Shown in pieces: positions 30,885 through 40,715 of a stretch of 64,000 nt of DNA. Position numbers and translations under genes: made by a program. Location: NCBI GenBank assembly GCA_002104935.1, contig MCGT01000020.1, forward strand, positions 62,001 to 126,000, read 5' to 3'. Each line of letters begins with the position of its first letter. Position 1 is the first letter of the stretch. The notes under the pieces were generated by a model. It made no database searches, was not told the DNA's origin, and saw only the letters and a list, made by a program, of their open reading frames with translations. Source of the DNA: Hesseltinella vesiculosa. Its lineage: Eukaryota; Mucoromycota; Mucoromycetes; Mucorales; Cunninghamellaceae.

Positions 30885-31195
30885 TGTCTGTAGCCCTGCG
30901 TGAATCGGCCAGGAGTCGAATGCACTGTGCGTAGACAATCAAATTTTTTCTCTTCATTTTGAAAAAAAAATGCAATACTGCGACTTTGAGTGATTGGGTT
31001 GGTGAAAATTTAATGAACACTCAAATGCATGAATGATGATAGCGCTGAAAAAAATCAGGCCGACTGGTGAAATTGACTCCTCAGACTTCTCAGCTAAGAA
31101 AGACAACGGAAAAATCGGCCACTTTCGCCGCCCCCCCCCCAGGCGACCTGATCAACAAAAATCGCTCTAAATCAATCCACCTCAAATTGATCATA
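30885..31195 (-). repeat. Foldback repeat arm (inverted)
   Basis: Carries the reverse-complement signatures CAGGAGTCGAATGCACTG, GAGTGATTGGG, ATGCATGAATGATGATAGCG, AATCGGCCACTTTCGCC and the outer end AAATCGCTCTAAATCAATCC, then CACCTCAAATTGATC. This defines one outer end of the family. Confidence 0.75.
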
Positions 31196-31229
31196 TCAGT
31201 AAAAAAAATAAGAAATGCTGTTGGTTAAA

Positions 31230-31490
31230 AAATGCAGTTCTCTCAGACAATCGAGCGATGGGCTCGAAGGTGAGCTACTACTGTAATTTCTGTGCTGCAC
31301 TGGCAGGAATCGACCAGCGAAGCGGGGTCTGAGTACGGTTATCCAACAGTTCAAAAATATAAATATAAAAAGTAGCACGACACAGCATTTTTGAGTGGTA
31401 GGATCATTATGAAAGTTGCTTTCACAAGTGCGAAGAAACACGACCGATGATGCCGCTAAAAAATCTGACTACCGGATTTATTGATGATGA
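31230..31490 (-). repeat. Diverged foldback repeat scrap
   Basis: Faint family signatures: CACTGGCAGGAATCGACCAG, TTTTTGAGTGGTAGGATC, then ATGATGCCGCTAAAAAATC. Strongly diverged and probably old. Confidence 0.5.
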
Positions 31491-31664
31491 CTGCAGTCGG
31501 TGACAGAGTGAATGATAAAAAATAGAAGATGGCGTGTTGTTAAAGTTGCATGGGAGTGGATGAGTGGAATGCGTGCAATATAACACAATTACTATTGTAA
31601 GTTTGCTTGATTGGTGAAGGCAGTAGAAAGATGTTAAATGAGCTGGTATAGCCAATGTTTTTGC

Positions 31665-31895
31665 TCAGTTGACCTCCGGGATCGAGAGTGTGCTATTACG
31701 GCGATGAACTCGTTTTTTTTCGTCCCGTAAGCCAAGGTATAAACGGTGAAGTTGTGCAGAGATGGTGTTGTTGGCAGCATGGATGGCCACGCCCTTGTGC
31801 AAAAATGAGTCAAGGGCAGTGGTAGCCTCTTCTACATTGATCGATTTGTTCTCTTGGATTTTAAGATTCAAAGGTAATGGCTCGGTTGCTTGCAT
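31665..31895 (-). CDS. Small hypothetical protein (76 aa)
   Basis: Single-exon frame beginning MQATEPLPLNLKIQENKSIN, then VEEATTALDSFLHKGVAIHA and NNTISAQLHRLYLGLRDEKK, ending in a basic/Ser tail. The composition is that of a real protein with a helical, possibly coiled-coil core, unlike the surrounding repeats. There is a clean A-rich context before the ATG. It could be longer if the tail after DEKK belongs to an intron, since a T run-like feature (CGTTTTTTTTCG) occurs there. Family unknown. Confidence 0.45.
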   Translation of the reverse strand: MQATEPLPLNLKIQENKSINVEEATTALDSFLHKGVAIHAANNTISAQLHRLYLGLRDEKKRVHRRNSTLSIPEVN

Positions 31896-32504
31896 TATAT
31901 GGAGTTAAGGAGAAAGGGCAGCCGGAAGAAAAAAGTGTAAAAAAAAAAATCCATGCAACAAGCCACCTACTGCTTCTCAACTGCGCCCGGAGTTATAAAT
32001 TGCTGGGTAAGTTTAGACACAGGCGTGCGATGTCGAATGGAGAACAAATGAGAAAGCTACGCCAAGGTGCTCGTCTCCTTTATGCACACATGCCATCTGC
32101 GACAAAAAGAAAATCCATTCAATTAACATGGCGATGCAGCTATAGTCGTCGCTCAATTTTTTTATTTTTTTTTCAAAAACGGATTCGCGTTGTCCTTATT
32201 TTTTTTCTGTAGTACCTCTATCTTGACTGTGACTTTGGTTAACAATCGGAGTGCACAAGTTTAAGCAAAAGCAACTACAGTACCGGATATCCGCGGTACT
32301 CAGGCTTTTATTTAAGCCGTGAATAATTTTTTTAGCAGGAAAACTAATCCTTTTGCCACTTCCAAAGGTCCAACATTTTTAAGCTGCTTTTGGCAAGCCA
32401 AGCTGAGGAGAGTGACATTGAAAAATGCACGACATCGAAAGAAGTGATTACCAGCATTGGAACCGTTTGTAAAGGGTGATGTTGGCTTTTGGATTACTTT
32501 TTAA
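31896..32504 (+). other. Unassigned
   Basis: Likely promoter of the 76-residue gene, then A/T-rich sequence with T runs near 32158-32172 and 32197-32206. No gene seen. Confidence 0.3.
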
Positions 32505-32790
32505 TATCGAGGTTCGTATTCGGTGTTGGCCAGCTGCCGTGCGTGCACTAGCCAAGAATAAAAGGCATTGTGCGGAAATTAAATTTGACCACCAGTTTCT
32601 AAAAAAAAAAAAAAAAAAAAGATGCTACACAGCACGTTGGAGTGGTCAGATCGACCTGTTTGCAAGGGAACGCCAATGCATGAATGAGGGTGGTGCTGAA
32701 AAAGTCAAGTCGATCGGTGAAAGTCGCCCAGCCAACTTTCGATCAGTTTTATTTTGACACCTCCGATTCACCAGCGTAGCTTATTCTGCT
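32505..32790 (-). repeat. Foldback repeat arm (inverted)
   Basis: Signatures GAATAAAAGGCATTGTGCGG, an A run at 32600-32619, CATGAATGAGGGTGGTGCTG, AAAAGTCAAGTCGATCGG, CGCCCAGCCAACTTTCGATC and TTTTGACACCTCCGATTC. It abuts the 3' side of the NIPA gene. Confidence 0.75.
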
Positions 32791-33028
32791 GAGGCATTGT
32801 CCACGACGTGCCTCAGCACTGGTGTTAACTATCCAATCGTCCACGGCTGTGCTACAACCACAACTTCTTCATCAAACTCCATTGCAACTGTCATATCGTA
32901 CTATTCCATTACCTCGTAATTGCAATGTCGTTGACCGCTCTTTCTAAGCTGACTCTGTTTATTCCTCCTTTTGTGGCAGTATTTTTAGTGATGTGCACTG
33001 CACTGTGTTGTTCCGCAATTAATATGAA

Positions 33029-34243
33029 TCATGGGACAGATGATGCTCTATGGCGGGATATAGTACCAAGGTCTTCCTGTAATTGCCTTGAGAAAATGGC
33101 TACTTTTTCATCAAGATCCTTGGGTTGCTCCTCAGTGGCATGTGTAGAGGTGGCGGTTGCGGTGCTAGGACGTTTTGGATGTGGGATGGCGATGTTATGT
33201 GAAGCCATTGCATTGAGGAGATACACTCCAATGAAGATGATAAGAAAGCCGCAGATCAAAGTGGCAGTAGCAATGCCATCTGCGGTGTGCCAGCCTCGGT
33301 ACATGATAGCCGAGGCAAGGATGGTGGTGGTTGTGAAGGACACATAGTAGATGGGGGTAACGACGTTGGTTGAGTAGGTATCGAGGGCTTTGTTGAAGTA
33401 GTTGATTTGGATCAAAATGGATATAATACACATGATGGCAAATACGTAGGTTGAGGGCTGCAAGAATTGATTGTAGCCTTCGATGGTCAGGCGCACTGCG
33501 ATACCAAAAGCCTTGATGGTCATGATGGAGAGGGACCCCACTAGCGAGCATATTGACACATATACCAGGGGCCGATCCTTTCCCCACCGAGGCACAGCTT
33601 TCCAAATTAGTAACACAGTGGCCAAGATCACGCAAACAGTGTACACGATGAAACCTTTTTGTGTCATGCGTTAGATAATAAAATGAGTTTTGGCATTCCC
33701 AGCATGGCCGTTTTTTTTTGAAGTCAGTTACCAGGCTGCAGCATGTAATTGACCAATTCATCCACACTCTGGACCACAGGATCTTCAGGGGCATGCAAGA
33801 CTATGATCAAGGCTCCCAAGAGAGAGAGCAAGCAGCCAATGATACCGATCCTTGTTAATTTTTCTTTTAAAAGGGGAGATGCTAGAACAGCCCTAAAATT
33901 ATATAGCAAGCCTGTCACCTTTTTTTTTATGCATCCTCTTATGGAACGGTCGGTTTTTTCTTCATTATCACACTTACCAAACGACACTCAAGGCACCCAA
34001 GGGGGTAATCAAAACCGCTGGAGCAAATATATAGCCAACAAAGTTGAGTAGCTCACCGGATATCATGGTGATCATACCAACCCACCAAATCGGGTTTCGT
34101 AAATAACGATGGGAGTCAGAGGCATAGTGCCCTTCTTGGCTAGGCGTGCATCGTTGTAGCCCAATTTTCGTCAGCACAAATGATACCCCAATTAAGACGC
34201 TAGAACATATGGCGAGCAGCAGGCCAATGTATTTTGATTCCAT
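33029..34243 (-). CDS. NIPA-family magnesium transporter
   Basis: Multi-helix membrane protein of the NIPA group (DMT superfamily), which moves Mg2+ and related cations at plasma or endosomal membranes. Exons 33978-34243, 33732-33892 and 33029-33654 give 350 residues, typical for the family. Diagnostic parts are KYIGLLLAICSSVLIGVSFV, TKIGLQR, WWVGMITMISGELLNFVGYI, APAVLITPLGALSVV, LLKEKLTRIGIIGCLLSLLG, IVLHAPED and NYFNKALDTYSTNVVTPIYY. About nine hydrophobic segments can be counted. The C-terminal tail is Ser/Thr-rich and charged. The start chosen (MESKYIG) is the ATG directly before the first helix; an upstream open stretch is low-complexity Phe/Ser. Confidence 0.93.
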
Positions 34244-34749
34244 GAAGCCTGGGGAGAAGGAAGGGAAACGGGCGAAAAAAAAAAGAGAGAAGAGAAAGAA
34301 AAAAAAAAAAAAGAAAGGTCCAGGTGTCGAGGAATGACTTTTTTCATCAAGTGACATTGCAGAGAGAAAAAAAAAAGAGTCTGGAGGGGACCAAAAGAAG
34401 AAAAAAGGAGAAGGCAGAAAAAGGCCAGGGGTGATCATCGAAAGGGGTAGATGATAGAGAACGCTGCTCAAAACGAAGAAAAAAAAATCAGGATGAGCTT
34501 TATTAAAATTACTACTACGAAAAAATAATAAAAGGTTGAGTGATGTGGAGATGGCAAACGAAAAACCAAGGAATAGGAGAAAGGAGTGACAAGAGAAAAC
34601 AAAAAAGTAAAAAGGCAATAACGAATAAAGAAAAACGGTCAAGGTATTTTTGTTTCCAAGAAGGGGAAAGATGTATGAGAGGGGGAAGAGGAGAAAGGAG
34701 AGGGAAGGGGATAGAGAGAGCGCGGGAAAGGGAGAGGGGAAGGCTAGGG
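34244..34749 (+). other. Purine-rich intergenic tract
   Basis: Upstream of NIPA and downstream of RAC1 (minus strand). Almost pure G/A on the plus strand from about 34370 to 34740 (GAGAGGGGGAAGAGGAGAAA and similar). Long frames seen here are composition artefacts. The equivalent pyrimidine tract on the coding strand suits a fungal promoter or 5' UTR. Confidence 0.5.
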
Positions 34750-35643
34750 TTACAAAATAGTACACTTCTTTTTCTTCTTCGCAGGAGAAGTGGGGCATAA
34801 GACAGCACGGATTGCTTCGTCAAAGACATTTTTCAGGCCATTTTGAGTAAGAGCTGAACATTCCAAATACTTGACAGCACTAATATCCTTGCACATTTGC
34901 ATGCTTTGTTGGAAGGTGATAGGAGCCATATGCTTTTGACGGAGCTTGGCAATCGTTTCGGGGTCTTCACGCAAATCCAATTTGGTACCCACGAGGATAA
35001 TAGGCGTGTTGGGTGCATGGTGACTAATTTCCGGATACCACTAAATCGTAAAACAATGAGATAAGCATCCTTCTATCGCACTTACGACCCCCTGTCTCCA
35101 CAGCCTGTTTACCGCCCAAGCACATATTCCCAGCTTTATAAAATCCGAAACTTTACCTTGGTCTTGACATTTTCAAACGAAGGAGGGCTGACCAGTGAAA
35201 AGCAAATCAGGAAAACATCGGTTTGAGGGTAGGATAATGGTCGCAAACGATCATAATCTTCTTGACCCGCTGTATCCCACAAGCCAAGATTGATAGGCTT
35301 GCCGTCGACCATGACATTGGCTGAGTAGTTATCAAACCTAAAATATGAGATGAGCTTTCTCCACAACAACATGAAAAAAAAGGGCACGTGTTTTCGTGGC
35401 CAATTCAAAAAATAAACGCACTGTCTTGACTTACACTGTTGGGATATATTCACCAGGGAATGCATTGGTTGTGTATGAGATTAACAAACAGGTCTTGCCG
35501 ACAGCACTAGGTTATCATCATCATATGAATAAAAAAAAAAAAGAAAATAATAAAAAATTTCAGCTGGACGATTTAAACTTGATAAAAACATTGCATAATC
35601 CATTTTACCCATCACCAACTACAACACATTTGATAGATTGCAT
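34750..35643 (-). CDS. RAC1: Rac1 small GTPase
   Basis: Rho-family switch controlling actin, polarity and NADPH oxidase at the plasma membrane. Four exons (35609-35643, 35435-35506, 35157-35337, 34750-35040) give exactly 192 residues, the standard Rac length. It contains the P-loop GDGAVGKT (residues 10-17), switch [14 protein letters not shown], switch [22 protein letters not shown], the specificity loop GTKLDLRED and SALTQ. A polybasic stretch AKKKKK comes before the CAAX box CTIL, which should be geranylgeranylated. No changed catalytic residue is seen (Gly12 and Gln61 present). The exon phases and all motifs fit. Confidence 0.97.
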
Positions 35644-36226
35644 ATTGTAAAATACCAATGAAAAGAAGTTTGAAATAAAGAAATAAAAAAAGCAGAGGCA
35701 AAAAGGGACAAAGAAAAAGGGGGCAACAAAAAAACAGCAACTTTAAATTCATGATCCGACGCTCTTCACTACACCATTGGGCTCAGGTGCAGAATCTCCC
35801 GTCAGCCCGCCGCAATCAGTCCGAAAGACATTTGTGTACCTGCCACTAAATCCACTAAGTTTTTGACCGATTCACTGGAGACGACACTTCCGCGTCGACT
35901 GGCGGCAACAATTTTCTATACTATGTTGGTTTCATGATACACTTTATCCATTAACTAATGCCGCAGATAAAAAAAAAAAGACAAATGTCACAAGTCAAAA
36001 GCATGAATGTTGCAAGCCTAGGCAAAATGTCAGATGAAAGTAAAAACAAAAAAAAATGAGTAGCTGATAACAAGCAATTTTGTTCCTATGACTAAACTTA
36101 CCGTTTCTGGGAGTTGGAGCAAAAGAAGGAGATGTGATGAGTGCAAGTTGTTATCGAAAAAGCAAACGCTTACAGTTTTGATGAAAAACAAATTCGTGAC
36201 ACTAAAAGCTCTTTTGCAGCACATGG
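35644..36226 (-). other. Region 3' of the Fanzor remnant and upstream of RAC1
   Basis: No protein gene. Several A runs. It should contain the RAC1 promoter. Because Fanzor guide RNAs are normally encoded at or just beyond the 3' end of the nuclease gene, the part from about 36226 downward is where one would look for an omega-RNA and right-end sequence. I see no clear hairpin by eye. Confidence 0.3.
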
Positions 36227-37622
36227 TCAGGTGTCCTCAACGGCATCAATTAGCAGGGGAAGTTTCAGTCTGCCCGAGAGGGTGGGTTCTTGAGGATCGG
36301 TCATAGGCCTGTTGAGGATGGAGGGGCGGTGGCCATATTGGACGTCATGGGTTGCGATGGAGAGGATGTTGCGTGCCGCGTTGCGATCCCTGAGCCACAG
36401 TGTTCTTCAATTTTCGCATTTGAGAACTGAGTACGTCATTAGGTCATCTGCAGTCAAACGAGGTGAGGTGGTGGTGGTGACAGTGTTGGTGGTGACGATT
36501 GCTGACCTGAAGGTGGGTTGGTTCGAAGTTACAGTAGTGGTAAGGACAAGAAGCTGTAATGATCCGTCATCATCGTGCGTGCTGCTGCTGGAAACGGTCG
36601 TTCCAAGCACTCGGCCAGGTTGCTCTTCGTCCAGCTCTCCTCGTGTGGCCATGGTGTGCTTTGACGTGGTGATAATTGTTGTTTCTTCATGGGTGACCAA
36701 AGTATCAGTTGATGTGATTTCGGACAGGGTGGAAGGGTCGGAAGGGCACGGCGGCGAGACAAATGTTGTTGTTGAGGCGTGCGGCATGTGGAGAGCGCGT
36801 GGGTTCACCTGGACATAGGACAACGAGAGACTTGCGCAACGAGAGCACACTTGGAACGTCAGGTACTCGCCCACTTCGACCAGCAGCAAACGTAATCGGG
36901 TGTCTGTCCTTTTGAAGGCAGACTTGACTTTTTTGATAGGCTAGCTTGCGTCTTTTTCTCTTGAATACAGACGCACTGATGTTTGCTGCACCGTAAAAAA
37001 TGACAGGTAGCTTCCTGGCGTCACTGACCACAAATGCAGGTCACCATTTTTTCCCACTGCAGTAAAAAAAGAAAGAAAAAAAAAAGTGAGGCCTCAAACA
37101 ACTTTGTCTCTGAGACTCTGACGCTCTCTGCTTAACCTGTCTTACGCTGCAATTGGCTCAAAGCTTGTGATTCGACCAGGTGGGTCCTGCTGGTATTTAA
37201 GGCCACCATTGATGAGGATGTTCACAACTTCGTCATTTTGGATTTGGTTCTGGCGCCAGATGTTGAATTTGGCTTTGGCTAATCTGATCGAGGTATAAAA
37301 CTGTAACAGCTTCATCCAGTTTTCATTCAGGTATTCATGGTAGACACCCATGGTCGTAGGACACGCCGTTCGATAAGTTAGGGTTGCTGATTCCAATCGA
37401 TCGATCCCTGCCTTTCTTTTCCATCGCTGCATTTGCTTCTGGGCCATCAGGTTATGTCTTCGGTAGGCGGCGATGGTGTATGGCATTCTTCTGGCCATGC
37501 AGAATGGTCGAGCACAGCCTTCCAGTCAATAGTAGGACCATGTCGTTCCGGCTTCAGGGCAAAGAGCACATAGGATTCATCCACAAGCTTGTCACAATCC
37601 ACTTTGGTGGTTGAGTGGGCCA

Positions 37623-37656
<34 letters not shown>

Positions 37657-38709
37657 GGTAGAGTTAGCATTCCCGGATTCGCCATTCATCGCTCTTTTTT
37701 AGATAAGCCTTACATTCCACAAAGCAAAAGCACTAGAAATCGTATGTACGTTTTGAGTTTGGCCTCGAAGTGTTCATTTGTAGAATCGTTGTAGCTGGTT
37801 GCCATATGGTCCAAAGCACATTTGATTGTATTCGCGTCAATAGAACGAGGGGGCGGCGCAAACAGCAGAGACTGGGAACCAGGTTCTGCAGCCAATTCAG
37901 TTTGGAGGGAACCAAAATGGCCAAGAAGTTCGGGTGGGAGCTGCCCTGCAAATTCTTCCACGTTTTGGCCACCACGTAAGAGCATGCATACCTTGTATAG
38001 ACCATTACCATTAATAACAGTTCGCACGAATTGCCGAGGGTAGGTCAGGATAAAGTCGTTGACAAACGACCCAATACGATGAGCTGACGTAACTGTGGGC
38101 TAGCGTCTGTCACATTTTGTTGAAGAGTCAGTATGTGATTAGGTCGCACGGCCTTGTCAAAAGAGAGTTTTCTTGTATATTCCTCGTGATTTGGCAAGAT
38201 ATCGTCGTAGAACTGCTTTCTCCTTGCTGGATGTGTGATCTGGGTGTGGCATCAGTGTTAGCAATTTCTAGCTTGCGTTTTCGGCTGCCTTCTTTTTTTT
38301 TATCTTTTTAAATATTGGCTTGTTCATCACAATCAGCTGACTTAGCGGATGCCGATGCTTAAAAAAAAAACCAGAGTGAGCCACTTTCTAGAAGAGCACT
38401 GAAAGGTGCCTTTGGGAACTTACGTCCAGGTTCAAGATAATGCTCGCAAGCAACACTCTTTTTTGTAGCGTGACCTTCTCTTCCACAGCTATTACAAAAT
38501 ACAAATCTGTTTTCGAGAAAAACAGCAAAAATGAATGCTTCGCTTTTGTTGGAGTAGAACGTCCCTCGTCGGCTGGCTGCCAATTGAGTCATCAGGATAA
38601 TTCGATCTGTGGGATCCAGATCCAGGCGATCCATGTTGTCCAAAAGGCCATTTTTAGTATCGTATGTGAATGACGATACTACGTTTGTAAAAAGGTCTTT
38701 TGAAATCAT
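36227..38709 (-). pseudogene. Fanzor (eukaryotic TnpB-like RNA-guided nuclease), decayed
   Basis: Minus-strand gene in ordered blocks. A zinc knuckle comes first (CNSCGREGHATKKSVACEH, about 38470). Then VRPNHILTLQQNVTDASPQL, FVNDFILTYPRQF and INGNGLYKVCMLLRG (about 38000), a linker, and SYVLFALKPERHG (about 37560), where the family has its DPG-type RuvC-I motif. RRMPYTIAAYRRHNL and a helical block follow (MKLLQFYTSIRLAKAKFNIW), then KLPVIFYGAANISASVFKRK (about 36990). RuvC-II comes as VEVGEYLTFQVCSRC, then a Ser/Thr-rich insert of about 120 residues, and the RuvC-III site LWLRDRNAARNIL (about 36400) and a 35-residue tail. Defects: a frame change near 37500, another at an A run near 36940, Lys for the first Asp, and a TGA at the fourth zinc-ribbon position (36407). 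Identity as TnpB/Fanzor rests on RDxNAAxNI plus the zinc ribbon. Confidence 0.75.
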
Positions 38710-38785
38710 GATGAAAAGTCGAAAATGTAACAGGAAAGAAAAAGGTTCCAAAAGATTAAAGCTCCCTTCCGTTTTTTTTCAGGTT

Positions 38786-38817
38786 CCTGAAACAAAAGAG
38801 GGTCGCATGATATCAGG
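38786..38817 (+). repeat. Palindrome-ended motif (copy 2)
   Basis: CCTGAAACAAAAGAGGGTCG...TCAGG, matching 10237-10270 in the same orientation although the two neighbouring Fanzor-family relics point in opposite directions. Lies about 80 bases upstream of the Fanzor start codon. Confidence 0.5.
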
Positions 38818-39047
38818 TCTCTTTATTTTTTTTTATTTAAAAATAAATATCTTCGGATTTTAGTTGATTTTTTTTAGCAGGCAAAGCATTCGGGCGAACC
38901 GCCAAATTATTTTCAAGTGCGCGCGAAAGTAAAAATCAAGTGCATGCAAAAGTTAAATCTGCTGCACACAAGCCAGATATTTCATTGCAGTCAGGTGAAT
39001 CGCAAGAAAAAAAAAAAGACGAGGATATATAGAAAGGGAGCTGTTGG

Positions 39048-39312
39048 AATTTGGCCAGGCTGGAGCACACTGGCGTAGCTGGATTTTGGAAAGGTTGGAG
39101 TGCACTGGAGAGCACTGGAGCTGTTGGATCTTGGACAGGTTGGAGAGCACTGGAGTTGCTGGGTTTTGGACAGGTTGGAGAGCACTGGGGCTGTTGGATG
39201 TTGGACATTTGGATTTTTTTGGGCAGGCTGGAGAGCACCTGAACTGTTGGATTTTGGACAGTCGGATTGCTTTGGAAAAGGCTGGACTTTGGACATTTGG
39301 ATTGTGTAACTA
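39048..39312 (+). repeat. Minisatellite, unit about 42-45 bp
   Basis: Six or so imperfect tandem units built on CAGGTTGGAGAGCACTGGAG, CTGTTGGATTTTGGA. Both strands stay open because the unit is mostly a multiple of three; the translated repeats (for example SKIQQLQCSPT) are not evidence of a gene. Confidence 0.8.
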
Positions 39313-39359
39313 ACCCATAAAAATAAGCAAACCCCCTTTTCGCTACAAGAATGAATTTA

Positions 39360-39795
39360 GAGCAATTTTGCACTTCAGACTGCTTATTTTTTTTTTTTTT
39401 TTTGGAGACTGTCCTGGCTGCACGCAAGCCAATTCCAGCTTTCTACAAAATAATCCAAATACGGTATCCAAAATCGGATGTGATGTTGATGATTCAACTT
39501 GTACAAGAGCACCTGCTTTCGTTAATTACGAACTATCCTGTGTGCACCAGCCAGGGCAAAAGATACTGTATCGTGTGGAGATTGAATACGACAAACCAGT
39601 TTTTTTTTCCAAAATTAAAAAAAAAAGACTACGCTACACAGCATTTTTGCGTGATTCAATCGATGCATAATTTGGAGCGAATAATGTATGAATGATGATG
39701 ATATTGAAATATTCAGGTCAATTGGTGGAGGTTGCCCAGCTAACTTTCGATCACGTCCGTTTTAACACCTCCGATTCTCTAGTTAAAGGACCCCG
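39360..39795 (-). repeat. Foldback repeat arm (inverted)
   Basis: Signatures CACCAGCCAGGGCAAAAGA, GTGGAGATTGAATACGACAA, ACACAGCATTTTTGCGTG, ATGATGATGATATTGAAA, GCCCAGCTAACTTTCGATCA and TTTTAACACCTCCGATTCTC. Diverged; the inner part before 39540 is only faintly related. Confidence 0.65.
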
Positions 39796-40169
39796 CAGGC
39801 AATATGAACGAAAACACAATACATGCCTGGTCCAAATAAAAAGCGCCTCGAATTTCTCATACTCCTTGTAGATGGTGCTACGCCTATTTTCATTGCAGAC
39901 GTTACGATCAATGTCAACCTTGGGCCCTACCACTTCTGAGTAGCTGTGCAAGGCGCTGATGAGGGCTGGTCCTAGCTAAACGAGCAGGTCATGACACCTT
40001 GGAGTTGGTGTGTAAGCAGTGGACAGAGAGGTGAACACGCTCGTACCAAATTGAATTGGCAGTTGTGATATTGTTGCTGAAAACAGTAAGCTTTATTTCA
40101 ATCAGTATGCGGTGGAGATATCCATAACTTCATTTCAAAAAAAAAAAGGGGGGAGCGGGAAAGCAGTAT

Positions 40170-40715
40170 GCGTAAACAGGTAATGATGGGGGACAGTTTA
40201 TTTTTTTTATTTTTTTTTTTTCAGGAAGGAGGAGAGGGTTGGTTAGTAGCTTCCGCCATAACCGCTGGCTTGTTGAGGTTGTTGGGATGCATACGCAGAC
40301 TGGCCTTGTGCGGCAGAGGGTTGTTGGTATTGTTGAGCAGCGTAGCCATATCCAGAGCCGCCAGCATCGCCACCATAAGCTGAGTATCGTAGCTGCCGCT
40401 ACCACCTCAACCGAAGCCGCCACGATCAAAACTGCCGCGACCACAGAATAAAGCCAAGTCTTCCAACAGGGGGTCAATTGATTGATTAGTTTGACGGAGA
40501 ACATTGTTAAGTTCACAAGCTCGACGAGCATTGTCCATGGTGCGGACGCCACGGCCGGTACGGACCATACGAGAGGATAGTCATCCACGTTGGCAGGGAA
40601 ATCGTCATCCACGTTGGCAGGGAAATCATAACTGATAGACACCGCACGCTTGGTTGATTGGATATATTTTTGCGCGAGGATTGGCCATTTGCTTCCGTCA
40701 AACAAGTCGAGCTAT
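40170..40715 (-). pseudogene. DEAD-box RNA helicase fragment (Dbp2/DDX5-like C terminus)
   Basis: Minus-strand fragment of a DEAD-box helicase. ISYDFPANVDD matches the helicase motif before HRIGRTGR; here the sequence continues into a frame-changed RTGRG segment. After it come ARRACELNNVLRQTNQSIDP and LLEDLAL, the C-terminal extension typical of Dbp2/DDX5, then GRGSFDRGGFG and a Gln/Gly/Ser-rich end (YQQPSAAQGQSAYASQQPQQ then ASGYGGSY). A 24-bp piece encoding DFPANVDD is tandemly duplicated, and there are stops and frame changes. The N-terminal helicase domain is absent. It lies directly beside the inverted cassette, as the PP2C fragment does beside the other copy. Confidence 0.7.

Noticed and set aside
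34244..34829. Phe/Ser/Leu-rich minus-strand frames before NIPA
   Set aside because: Produced by a purine/pyrimidine-biased tract; NIPA starts at the ATG just before its first helix.
36312..36818. 168-codon plus-strand open frame
   Set aside because: Antisense to the Ser/Thr-rich zinc-ribbon insert of the Fanzor relic; Val/Ser-rich shadow.
39048..39312. CRISPR-like array
   Set aside because: Units are contiguous imperfect repeats with no unique spacers, in a eukaryotic genome; it is a minisatellite.
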